From: Pseudomonas protegens CHA0
GTDB lineage: Bacteria > Pseudomonadota > Gammaproteobacteria > Pseudomonadales > Pseudomonadaceae
Direction: 5' to 3'
Assembly: GCF_000397205.1 (NCBI RefSeq)
Contig: NC_021237.1
Coordinates: 4,819,501-4,883,500, forward strand
DNA length: 64,000 nt
The notes beneath the pieces are model-generated. The model had not been told where the DNA came from. It was given only the letters and a program-made list of their open reading frames with translations, and made no database searches. Within the stretch, counting starts at the first letter, position 1. Every line of letters begins with the position of its first letter. A program made the position numbers and the translations under genes. Below, one piece after another: positions 1 through 7,487 of this stretch.

Positions 1-1702
1 GCGCGTAGTAATCCAGGCTGCCATCGGCCAGCCGGGTGCGGCAGGCGGAGCGCTGCAACTTGCCGCTGGAGGTTTTCGGCAGGGCCCCGGGGTTGAGCAA
101 CACCACCACGCTCGGCGCTTCCTGGCAGGCTTCGGCCACCGCCTGGCGGATGGCCTTGATCAGCGCTTCGGGGGGCAGGATCTTCTGCACGCTGCGGCTG
201 ATTTCCGCAGCGATGCCGATACCTTCCTGCCCCTGGTCGCTGACCGCGAACGCTGCCACCCGGCCCTTGCGCACCACTTCCACTTCGCGCTCGATGGTCT
301 TTTCGATGTCCTGGGGATACAGGTTGTGCCCGCGCACGATCAGCAGGTCCTTCAGGCGCCCGGTGATGAACAGCTCGCCATCGCGGATAAAGCCCAGGTC
401 ACCGGTGCGCAACCAGGTACGACCGGCATGCTGGACGAAGGTCTTGGCGGTGGCTTCAGGATTGCGCCAGTAGCCATGGGCAATGCTCGGCCCGACGGCC
501 CAGACTTCGCCAATACGGTTGTCAGGCAATTCGCCCAGTTGCTGCGGATCCATCACCAGCACGGCGTGTTCCGGCTGGCTGAAGCCGCAGCTCATCATCG
601 CGCTGCCCTGCCCCGGCTCGGCGCGGTTCTGCGCCAGGGCCTGGTCGTCCAGGTGCAGGGCCGGGATGCCCTGGCCGCGCACGCCACCGGCCACGAACAG
701 GGTGGCTTCGGCCAGGCCGTAGGAGGCGAGGAAGTTTTCATGGCTGAAACCGCAGGCACTGAACTTCTCGGCGAAACGCTCCAGGGTGTCCAGGCGGATC
801 GGCTCGGACCCCGAATAGGCCACGCGCCAGCCGCTGAGGTCGAGGCGCTCCAGGGCCGACTCGCTGACCCGTTCGCTGCACAGGCGGTAGGCGAAATCCG
901 GGCCGCCGCTGATGGTGCCGCCGTATTCGCTGATCGCTTCCAGCCAGCGTACGGGCCGCGCCAGGAAGTAGGCCGGTGACATCAGCACACAGGGCACGCC
1001 GCTGAAAATCGGTTGCAGCAGGCCGCCAATTAAGCCCATGTCGTGGTACAGCGGCAGCCAGCTGACGATCACGTCGTCCGGGTTGAGGTCGATACCAAAG
1101 CCGCGACGGATCAGCAGTTCGTTGGCCACCAGGTTGCCATGGCTCACCTGCACGCCCTTGGGCAGCGCGGTGGAGCCCGAGGTGTATTGCAGGAAGGCGA
1201 TGTCGTCGTCCTGCAGCGCCACGGCCTGCCAGTCTTCGGCCAGCCCGGCTTGCAGGGTGTCCACACACAGCAGTTGCGGCGCGCCCGCGGCCTTGAGTTC
1301 GTCCATCTGCAACAGTGAATCCCGCAGCCCGGCGCTGGTCAGCAGCAACCGTGGCTCGGCGTCGGCCATGATGGAAATCAGGCGCTCCTGGTGATGACGA
1401 CGGGTGGACTCCGGCGGATAGGCCGGCACCGCGATCACCCCGGCGTACAGGCAACCGAAGAACGCCGCGACGTAGTCCGGGCCGCTGGGAAACAGCAATA
1501 CCGCGCGATCGCCGAATTCGGCGTTGGCTTGCAGAGCCGCAGCAATGGTGCGCGCACGAAGGTCCAGGTCCCGGTAACTGAGGACCACGCTCTGATCCTG
1601 CTCTTCGGCGAGAAAGCGCAACGCCACTTGATCAGGTGCCAGGACTGCCCGGCGTTGAAGGGCTTGGGCCAGGGTGCTGGGGAGTTCGAACGCGTCCGTC
1701 AT
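1..1702 (-). CDS. pvdL: Pyoverdine NRPS PvdL, N-terminal acyl-CoA ligase part (gene runs off the window)
   Basis: Reading leftward from ATG at 1702, the protein begins MTDAFELPSTLAQALQRRAV and continues as an AMP-forming acyl ligase to the window edge. The P-loop-like signature YTSGSTALPKGV is visible near residue 190. The start MxDAFELPxTL and a fatty-acyl ligase first module are typical of PvdL, the cytoplasmic synthetase that loads the acyl chain and starts the pyoverdine chromophore peptide. The divergent neighbour pvdS and a PvdS-type promoter in the gap support the name. Only about 567 residues are in the window, so the condensation and amino-acid adenylation modules cannot be seen. A stand-alone fatty-acyl-AMP ligase is the alternative. 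Confidence 0.85.
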   Translation of the reverse strand, partial: MTDAFELPSTLAQALQRRAVLAPDQVALRFLAEEQDQSVVLSYRDLDLRARTIAAALQANAEFGDRAVLLFPSGPDYVAAFFGCLYAGVIAVPAYPPESTRRHHQERLISIMADAEPRLLLTSAGLRDSLLQMDELKAAGAPQLLCVDTLQAGLAEDWQAVALQDDDIAFLQYTSGSTALPKGVQVSHGNLVANELLIRRGFGIDLNPDDVIVSWLPLYHDMGLIGGLLQPIFSGVPCVLMSPAYFLARPVRWLEAISEYGGTISGGPDFAYRLCSERVSESALERLDLSGWRVAYSGSEPIRLDTLERFAEKFSACGFSHENFLASYGLAEATLFVAGGVRGQGIPALHLDDQALAQNRAEPGQGSAMMSCGFSQPEHAVLVMDPQQLGELPDNRIGEVWAVGPSIAHGYWRNPEATAKTFVQHAGRTWLRTGDLGFIRDGELFITGRLKDLLIVRGHNLYPQDIEKTIEREVEVVRKGRVAAFAVSDQGQEGIGIAAEISRSVQKILPPEALIKAIRQAVAEACQEAPSVVVLLNPGALPKTSSGKLQRSACRTRLADGSLDYYA

Positions 1703-1763
1703 GGGGTTTCCTGCCAGGATTGTGCTTGCAATGGAGAGCGGGCCCTGCTCTCCCATAACTTTA

Positions 1764-1790
1764 ATAACTATCTATAAATCAAATAGTTAT
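1764..1790. repeat. 8-bp inverted repeat in the pvdL leader
   Basis: Perfect arms ATAACTAT (1764-1771) and ATAGTTAT (1783-1790) enclose an 11-bp AT-rich spacer. The element lies about 60 bp upstream of the pvdL ATG and downstream of the predicted PvdS promoter, so it would be in the mRNA leader. It could be an RNA hairpin or a regulator site. No function is assigned. Confidence 0.45.
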
Positions 1791-1858
1791 AAGAAAGTCG
1801 TGGGCATCCGGAGGGCGCCGTGGCCGGGTCTGCTACCCGGAATCTTTCTCCAATGAGA

Positions 1859-1882
1859 ACGGATGACGTCTTGAAATAATTA
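1859..1882 (-). promoter_or_regulatory. Candidate PvdS (iron-starvation sigma) promoter for pvdL
   Basis: On the minus strand TAATT (1878-1882) is followed by exactly 16 bp and CGT (1859-1861). The known PvdS signature is TAAAT-N16/17-CGT, so there is one mismatch in the -35 element. The pvdL start lies about 155 bp downstream. The spacing is right, but the motif is short. Confidence 0.5.
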
Positions 1883-1976
1883 GTCCGCATCCTGCCCTTC
1901 AAGGCCTGATCCAGCCCACTGACGAGCAGCCGTTCGCAATCTGCACTGACAGAGAGCATTAGTTCTTTTTCTCAAT

Positions 1977-1995
1977 TGACAATCATTATCATTCA
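1977..1995. promoter_or_regulatory. Fur box upstream of pvdS
   Basis: The 19-mer TGACAATCATTATCATTCA closely matches the Fur consensus of repeated NATWAT hexamers (GATAATGATAATCATTATC). It ends 80 bp before the pvdS ATG. This is the expected Fur-Fe(II) control of the iron-starvation sigma factor, which then switches on the pyoverdine genes on either side. Confidence 0.75.
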
Positions 1996-2075
1996 GCCTA
2001 ATTTGTCGCTCGATGTGTAGGACGGGTCAGATTTTTCTGACGTCCCACTAACCTCTTTGCAACAAGGTGATTTCC

Positions 2076-2624
2076 ATGACGGAACAAGTATCCACAAGCA
2101 GGTGCGATTCACCGTTACTCCAGGCTTTTGTCGACAACCGTCTGATCCTGGTGAAGATTGCAGCCCGCATTACCGGCTGCCGATCCCGGGCTGAAGACGT
2201 GGTTCAAGATGCGTTTTTCCGCCTGCAGTCGGCGCCGCAGATCACCTCCTCGTTCAAGGCCCAGCTCAGTTACCTGTTCCAGATCGTGCGCAACCTGGCC
2301 ATCGACCACTACCGCAAGCAGGCGCTGGAGCAGAAGTACTCGGGTACTGAAGAGGAAGGCTTGAATGTGGTTATTCATGGCGCTTCACCTGAAACCTCCC
2401 ACATGAACTTTTCCACCCTGGAAAACATCGCCGAAGCCCTGACCGAGCTGCCCAGCCGCACGCGCTACGCCTTCGAGATGTACCGCCTGCATGGCGTCCC
2501 GCAAAAGGACATCGCCAAGGAGCTGGGGGTATCGCCGACCCTGGTCAACTTCATGATTCGCGATGCCCTGGTGCATTGCCGCAAAGTCTCGGGCAACCGC
2601 CCCGATACCTTCGCCCGTCGCTGA
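2076..2624 (+). CDS. pvdS: Extracytoplasmic-function sigma factor PvdS
   Basis: 182-residue ECF sigma-70 factor that directs RNA polymerase to pyoverdine promoters under iron starvation. Region 2 is visible as SRAEDVVQDAFFRLQSA (about residues 38-55), followed by SYLFQIVRNLAIDHYRKQ. Region 4 contains the helix-turn-helix segment GVPQKDIAKELGVSPTLVNFMIRDALVHCRK near the C-terminus. The ATG at 2076 is preferred over an in-frame start three codons upstream because AAGGTGA sits at good spacing before it. A Fur box lies 80 bp upstream. Candidate PvdS promoters precede both flanking minus-strand genes. Length and sequence are typical of PvdS. Confidence 0.95.
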   Translation: MTEQVSTSRCDSPLLQAFVDNRLILVKIAARITGCRSRAEDVVQDAFFRLQSAPQITSSFKAQLSYLFQIVRNLAIDHYRKQALEQKYSGTEEEGLNVVIHGASPETSHMNFSTLENIAEALTELPSRTRYAFEMYRLHGVPQKDIAKELGVSPTLVNFMIRDALVHCRKVSGNRPDTFARR

Positions 2625-2657
2625 CTGGTTCCCTGCATGACCCGGCTTGAAGGGTGC

Positions 2658-3017
2658 CTACACCTCAAGCAGGCCACTGCGGCCAAGCACCAGTAACGCT
2701 GCACGTTTATGCAACAGATCGAACTCCTGCTGGCAGAACCGACAACGGTCATGCGCAGCACAGGGCGGCGCGTGGGCGCCTGGCGCCGGCCGCTGCGCAC
2801 CTGGCGGGTCCAGATACAGGGCATGTACCTGGGCCGACAGCCAGAAAGCCAGCCGATCCTGGCGCGCCGCCTCGGCTGCCTGGGCATCCACCGGCACGGG
2901 CGCCTGCCCCCGGCCCCGCAGAGACTCGAACAGCCTTTGGCGGGTGATGACTTCATCGATTCCCGTGAGCTGGCTAGTGGGCAGGGCTGCAACATTCAGC
3001 GGATCAACAGGGGACAT
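2658..3017 (-). CDS. Small PvdS-regulon protein of unknown function
   Basis: 119-residue protein starting MSPVDPLNVAALPTSQ. It has no signal peptide or membrane segment. Near the C-terminus CAAHDRCRFCQ gives a C-x5-C-x2-C cluster, possibly metal-binding. The ATG at 3017 is preceded by GGTGAG at about 7 nt; a TTG ten codons upstream is the other option. A PvdS-type promoter with perfect TAAAT and CGT elements sits 38 bp upstream, which ties the gene to pyoverdine production. It converges on pvdS with 33 bp between the ends. Small genes beside pvdS are sometimes called pvdY, but I cannot confirm that name from sequence. Confidence 0.7.
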   Translation of the reverse strand: MSPVDPLNVAALPTSQLTGIDEVITRQRLFESLRGRGQAPVPVDAQAAEAARQDRLAFWLSAQVHALYLDPPGAQRPAPGAHAPPCAAHDRCRFCQQEFDLLHKRAALLVLGRSGLLEV

Positions 3018-3054
3018 GGCAGCGCTCACCGTCGGTTGGGCATTCAACCAAGTG

Positions 3055-3078
3055 ACGTGGGCCGCCGCCGGAAATTTA
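3055..3078 (-). promoter_or_regulatory. PvdS-type promoter, TAAAT-N16-CGT
   Basis: On the minus strand CTAAAT (TAAAT at 3074-3078) is separated by exactly 16 bp from CGT (3055-3057). This is a perfect match to the PvdS recognition pattern. It lies 38 bp upstream of the small gene that starts at 3017. Confidence 0.75.
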
Positions 3079-3112
3079 GCCCGTCGCGGGCCGGGCCGGT
3101 CGCTGCGTGATG

Positions 3113-3907
3113 TCAGGCGTGGGGCACGCTCATCACCACAATGCGATAGGGATCGAAGATCTTGTGCATCTGGCCGTTGTCCCGCAGTTTTTGCAGGAGC
3201 CCGGAAAAGTCTTCAGCCGTGATCGGCGCCTTGGGCCGGATTAGGGCGTAATGGTGGTAGACCTGATCGATGCGTTCGGAAACCAGCAACTGCTCCGTGC
3301 TTTCGGCATTGCGCGCCAGGAAGTCGCTGAGGTAGGAGCGGGTCACCAGGGCGATGTCCGCCCTGCCCCGCAGGACCATCAGCAGGTTGCTGTCATGGGA
3401 ATAGGTCAGGGTGGCGTTGTAGGTGTCGGCCAGGAACTTGGGGTCGGCGTTGAACTGGGCGAAGGCGTAGTGATAGCCGCTGAACAGGGCCAGACGCTTG
3501 CCCTTCAGGTTGGCGAAATAGTCCTGCTGGCGCCCGCCCTGACGCTGGGCAACGAAAATTTCCGCGTCTTCCAGGCCCATGTCGACACTGGTGTGGGTAA
3601 TGTTCTGCCAGCCCCAGGCCGGGTTCTCGAAGATCGCCAGGTCCACCCGGCCCTGCTCGAAATCGCGGAAACGCCGGGGAATCGAGGTGGGCACCAGGAC
3701 GAACTGATAGTCGCTCTGGGACTGGTTGAGGGCTTCCACCAGTTGCGGCAGCAAACCGGTGTCGGCACCGGTTTCTGGACGGACGGTATAAGGCGGGAAA
3801 TGCGCCGCCGCGACCCGCACCAGCTGCGCCGAGGAGGCCGGACAGACCCAAAGTGTTGCCAGCGCCAGCAAGAGCATTCGCAAGGCTGACCGCAGCGGCA
3901 AGGACAT
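3113..3907 (-). CDS. Periplasmic substrate-binding protein, SBP_bac_3 type
   Basis: 264-residue exported protein. The N-terminus MSLPLRSALRMLLLALATLWVC is a signal peptide with likely cleavage after PASSA, near residue 26. The mature part starts LVRVAAAHFPPYTVRPETGADTG, the usual opening of family-3 solute-binding proteins (polar amino acids or related ligands), and continues FRDFEQGRVDLAIFENPAWGW. The ATG at 3907 is chosen because the signal peptide starts there and GAGGTGTG precedes it; longer upstream reading adds a non-signal extension. No ABC permease or ATPase is adjacent, so it is an orphan binding protein or sensor. Ligand unknown. It follows the small PvdS-regulon gene's promoter region but has no sign of iron control. 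Confidence 0.8.
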   Translation of the reverse strand: MSLPLRSALRMLLLALATLWVCPASSAQLVRVAAAHFPPYTVRPETGADTGLLPQLVEALNQSQSDYQFVLVPTSIPRRFRDFEQGRVDLAIFENPAWGWQNITHTSVDMGLEDAEIFVAQRQGGRQQDYFANLKGKRLALFSGYHYAFAQFNADPKFLADTYNATLTYSHDSNLLMVLRGRADIALVTRSYLSDFLARNAESTEQLLVSERIDQVYHHYALIRPKAPITAEDFSGLLQKLRDNGQMHKIFDPYRIVVMSVPHA

Positions 3908-4003
3908 CAAGGCAACACACCTCAAGGAAATGAAAATGAATGAGCTAAAGCTAGGCGTTTTCAGCCACTTCGACAATGTTGCCACGCACAATTAGCCAGC
4001 CGC

Positions 4004-4627
4004 TCAATGATCCTTGAGCACCAGCAGCAGGGCCTCCTGGGCCAGCTGTTCCAGAGTCATGCTGCCCTCGGCCCGGAACCAGGTGGTGGTCCAGGACAGC
4101 GCGCCGGTGAGAAAGCGCCGGGTAATGAACACATCGCCCTTGATGAACCCCGCCTCCTTGGCCTCCCCCAGCACCTGCAGCCAGATCTGTTCGTAGATGT
4201 CGCGCAGCGCCAGCACGGCCGCCTGGCCTTCCGGGGACAGTGAGCGCCACTCGTACACCAGCACCGCCATGGCTTCGCCGCTGCCGCCCATGATCGATTG
4301 CAGTTCACAGCGGATCAGCGCCAGCACCCGTTCGCGCACGCTGCCGGCCTCGGCCAGTTCAGCGCGCATCAAGGCGGTGTTGTAGTGGATGGTTTCCTGC
4401 ATCACCGCCCGCAGGATGTCGTCCTTGCTCTTGAAGTGATGAAAGATGCTGCCCGACTGGATGCCCACCGCACTGGCCAGGTCACGCACGGTGGTGCGCT
4501 CGTAACCCTTGTTGCGAAACAGGTGCGCTGCGGTTTGCAGCAGCTTGCCCCGGGCGCTCTCGGGGTCGGTCACCTGGCCACTGGCGATCAGCTCGCGTAC
4601 TACCTGCAGGGCTTTTTGCTCGTCCAC
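4004..4627 (-). CDS. atuR: TetR-family repressor AtuR
   Basis: 207 residues with an N-terminal TetR helix-turn-helix at about residues 24-70 (LLQTAAHLFRNKGYERTTVRDLASAVGIQSGSIFHHFKSKDDIL) and a C-terminal ligand domain. Translation starts at GTG 4627, with AGGAG upstream. The gene is divergent from atuA, as in the P. aeruginosa atu locus, where AtuR represses acyclic-terpene utilisation and is relieved by a pathway metabolite. The 186-bp gap holds a long perfect inverted repeat that fits the operator. Assigned from family and position. Confidence 0.85.
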   Translation of the reverse strand: MDEQKALQVVRELIASGQVTDPESARGKLLQTAAHLFRNKGYERTTVRDLASAVGIQSGSIFHHFKSKDDILRAVMQETIHYNTALMRAELAEAGSVRERVLALIRCELQSIMGGSGEAMAVLVYEWRSLSPEGQAAVLALRDIYEQIWLQVLGEAKEAGFIKGDVFITRRFLTGALSWTTTWFRAEGSMTLEQLAQEALLLVLKDH

Positions 4628-4714
4628 CGGTGTTCTCCTACCTTCACGTCATCAATAGCTCAGCGTAACCCGGCAAATCCGGGCGCGGCGCGCGCAATTT
4701 AAGCCTCTGCCGGT

Positions 4715-4779
4715 TACCAAGCAAGCGCTTGGCCAGAAGAATAGGCCAACGTATTTACAAACCAAGCGCTTGCTTGGTA
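4715..4779. promoter_or_regulatory. atuR-atuA operator: perfect 18-bp inverted repeat
   Basis: TACCAAGCAAGCGCTTGG (4715-4732) and its exact reverse complement (4762-4779) are separated by 29 bp. Each arm also contains the smaller palindrome CCAAGCGCTTGG. Two such arms in the divergent gap fit binding by two TetR dimers, as reported for AtuR, and would cover the promoters of both atuR and atuA. Confidence 0.85.
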
Positions 4780-4813
4780 GCCTCCTCGCAGTTCTTCATT
4801 CGAGAGCCCTGTC

Positions 4814-6604
4814 ATGACCAAGACCGTAAGAATCGGCTGCGCCAGTGCCTTCTGGGGCGACACCAGCAGCGCCGCAGCGCAGTTGGTGCAAGGCGGCCGC
4901 CTGGACTACCTGGTGTTCGACTATCTGGCAGAGATCACCCTGTCGATCATGGCCGGGGCGCGCATGAAGGACCCGACGGCGGGCTACGCCACGGATTTCG
5001 TCGAGGTGCTCAAACCCTTGCTGGGCTCGATCCGCGAACAGGGCATCCGGGTCATCAGCAACGCCGGCGGGGTCAACCCGCAGGCCTGTGCCAGTGCCTT
5101 GCAGGCCGCCTGCGAACAGGCCGGGGTGGCGCTGAAGATCGCCGTGCTGCTGGGGGACGACCTGCAACCGCAGTTCAAGCAGTTGAGCGACGCCGCCATT
5201 GTGGAGATGTTCAGTGGCGCGCCCCTGCCGCCAATGTGCGTCTCCACCAATGCCTACCTCGGTGCCCCCGGCATCGTCGAAGCGCTGCGCCTGGGGGCGG
5301 ATATCGTGATCACCGGCCGCGGCGTCGACAGCGCGGTGGTCAGCGCCGCCCTGGTCCACGAGTTCAACTGGTCCTGGCAGGATTACGACCGCCTGGCCCA
5401 GGCCGCCCTGGCCGGGCACATCATCGAATGTGGCGCGCAGTGCACCGGCGGCAATTTCACCGACTGGCGCCAGGTGCCGGACTACGAACATATCGGCTTC
5501 CCCATCGTCGAGGTCGGCGCTGACGGCCAGTTTGTGGTCGGCAAGGCACCCGGTACCGGAGGGCTGGTGAGCCCGCTGACGGTGGGCGAACAACTGCTGT
5601 ACGAAATTGGCAACCCCAGGGCTTATCTGCTTCCGGATGTGGTGTGCGATTTCTCTCAGGTGGAACTGCGGCAACAGGGCCCGGAAAGGGTTCATGTACA
5701 GGGTGCCAGGGGCCTGCCCCCCAGCCACCAGTACAAGGTCAGCGCCACCTACCCGGACGGCTTCCGCTGCACCGCCAGTTGCCTGATGGCCGGGATCGAC
5801 GCGGTCGCCAAGGCGCACCGGGTCAGCCAGGCGATCATCGACAAGACCAGCGAGATGTTCGCCCAGCGCGGCTGGGGGCCCTACAGCGAAGTGAACATCG
5901 AATTGCTGGGCAGCGAGGCCACCTACGGCCCCCACGGCCAGCGCCAGGACAGCCGCGAGGTGGTGATCAAGCTGGCAGTGCGCCACCCGAACAAGGCGGC
6001 GCTGGTGCTGTTCTCCCGGGAAATCGCCCAGGCCGCCACCGGCATGGCCCCGGGGCTCACCGGCATCGTCGGTGGCCGGCCGACGGTGTACCCGGTGATC
6101 CGCCTGTTCTCCTTCCTGCTGGACAAGGACGCCTGCCGGCTGGAGATCGACCTTGCCGGCCAGCGTCACCCTTGCGCGCTGCCGCACACCGACCGCCTGG
6201 ACCCGGCAGCCCTGCCCGCCCCCCATTCCCTGCCCGCCCCCCGCGGCCGCGCCGATGCCAGCGTGGCGCTGGTGAAGCTGGCGGTGGCACGCTCCGGCGA
6301 CAAGGGCAACCACAGCAATATCGGGGTCATGGCGCGCCACCCCGACTACCTGCCGTGGATCGCCGAAGCCCTGACCCCCGAGGTGCTGGTGGACTGGATG
6401 GGCCATGTGCTGGACCCGGTGCATGGCCGGGTCCAGCGCTGGTACCTGCCGGGCACCCATAGCCTCAACTTCCTGCTGGAGAACGCCCTGGGCGGCGGCG
6501 GCGTCGCCAGCCTGCGCATCGACCCGCAAGGCAAGGCCTTTGCCCAGCAGTTGCTGGAAATCCAGATCCCGGTGCCGCAGAGCATCGCCGACGCCGTCAA
6601 TTAA
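4814..6604 (+). CDS. atuA: Acyclic terpene utilisation protein AtuA
   Basis: 596 residues, first gene of the atu operon. It starts [21 protein letters not shown] and includes [21 protein letters not shown] near residue 170, both typical of the DUF1446/AtuA family. The last 110 residues ([25 protein letters not shown]) form the second conserved AtuA-like domain. The protein is needed for growth on citronellol in P. aeruginosa, but its reaction is not settled. The ATG at 4814 follows the operator. Ten bases separate it from the GTG of atuB. Confidence 0.92.
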   Translation: MTKTVRIGCASAFWGDTSSAAAQLVQGGRLDYLVFDYLAEITLSIMAGARMKDPTAGYATDFVEVLKPLLGSIREQGIRVISNAGGVNPQACASALQAACEQAGVALKIAVLLGDDLQPQFKQLSDAAIVEMFSGAPLPPMCVSTNAYLGAPGIVEALRLGADIVITGRGVDSAVVSAALVHEFNWSWQDYDRLAQAALAGHIIECGAQCTGGNFTDWRQVPDYEHIGFPIVEVGADGQFVVGKAPGTGGLVSPLTVGEQLLYEIGNPRAYLLPDVVCDFSQVELRQQGPERVHVQGARGLPPSHQYKVSATYPDGFRCTASCLMAGIDAVAKAHRVSQAIIDKTSEMFAQRGWGPYSEVNIELLGSEATYGPHGQRQDSREVVIKLAVRHPNKAALVLFSREIAQAATGMAPGLTGIVGGRPTVYPVIRLFSFLLDKDACRLEIDLAGQRHPCALPHTDRLDPAALPAPHSLPAPRGRADASVALVKLAVARSGDKGNHSNIGVMARHPDYLPWIAEALTPEVLVDWMGHVLDPVHGRVQRWYLPGTHSLNFLLENALGGGGVASLRIDPQGKAFAQQLLEIQIPVPQSIADAVN

Positions 6605-6614
6605 AGGAGCTGCC

Positions 6615-7484
6615 GTGGTGTACGACTCGATTTTCAAAGCGCAATTGTTCGCCGGCCAGACCATCATCGTCACCGGTAGCGGCAGCGGTATCGGCCGCTG
6701 CACTGCCCACGAACTGGCGGCCCTGGGGGCCCAGGTGCTGCTGGTGGGGCGCAAGGCGGAAAAACTGCAGAAGGTCGCCGGCGAAATTGCCGAGGACGGC
6801 GGCAAGGCCGACTGGCAGACCTGCGACATCCGCGACGAGGAAGCGGTCAAGGCCCTGGTGGCCCGGCTGATGGAGCGCTTTGGTCCGATCCATGGCCTGG
6901 TGAACAATGCCGGCGGCCAGTACCCGGCGCCCCTGGCCTCGATCAACCAGAAGGGTTTCGAAACCGTGCTGCGCACCAATCTGGTGGGCGGCTTCCTCAT
7001 GGCCCGGGAAGTGTTCAACCAGTCCATGAGCCGCCACGGCGGCAGCATCGTCAACATGCTCGCCGACATGTGGGGCGGCATGCCCGGCATGGGCCACTCC
7101 GGTGCGGCGCGCTCGGGGATGGACAACTTCACCAAGACCGCCGCCTACGAATGGGGGCACGCCGGGGTGCGGGTCAACGCGGTGGCGCCGGGCTGGATCG
7201 CCTCCAGCGGCATGGACACCTATGAAGGCGCGTTCAAGGCAGTGATCCCCACCCTGCGTGAACACGTGCCGCTCAAGCGCATCGGCAGCGAATCGGAAGT
7301 CAGCGCCGCCATCGTTTTCTTGCTCAGCCCCGGCGCGGCCTTCATCAGCGGCAGCACCCTGCGCATCGACGGCGCCGCCAGCCTGGGCAGTCGTGCCTGG
7401 CCCCTGGGCAAGGCACGCAACAGCAAGTCCTACAACGGCTTCCATCGCGCCTACCTGCCCGACGTACTCAAGGGCGAGGAATAA
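6615..7484 (+). CDS. atuB: Short-chain dehydrogenase AtuB
   Basis: 289-residue SDR. The Rossmann motif TGSGSGIG lies near residue 23, NNAGG near residue 98, and the Thr-x3-Lys-like catalytic region is VNMLADMWGGMPGMGHSGAARSGMDNF. In this segment the usual YxxxK is not clear: AARSGMDNFTKTAA stands where Tyr and Lys normally are. It is thought to act in early oxidation of citronellol-derived intermediates. The GTG at 6615 has AAAGGAG 6 nt upstream; longer reading would overlap atuA. It ends 3 bp before atuC. Confidence 0.88.
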   Translation: MVYDSIFKAQLFAGQTIIVTGSGSGIGRCTAHELAALGAQVLLVGRKAEKLQKVAGEIAEDGGKADWQTCDIRDEEAVKALVARLMERFGPIHGLVNNAGGQYPAPLASINQKGFETVLRTNLVGGFLMAREVFNQSMSRHGGSIVNMLADMWGGMPGMGHSGAARSGMDNFTKTAAYEWGHAGVRVNAVAPGWIASSGMDTYEGAFKAVIPTLREHVPLKRIGSESEVSAAIVFLLSPGAAFISGSTLRIDGAASLGSRAWPLGKARNSKSYNGFHRAYLPDVLKGEE

Positions 7485-7487
7485 GCC

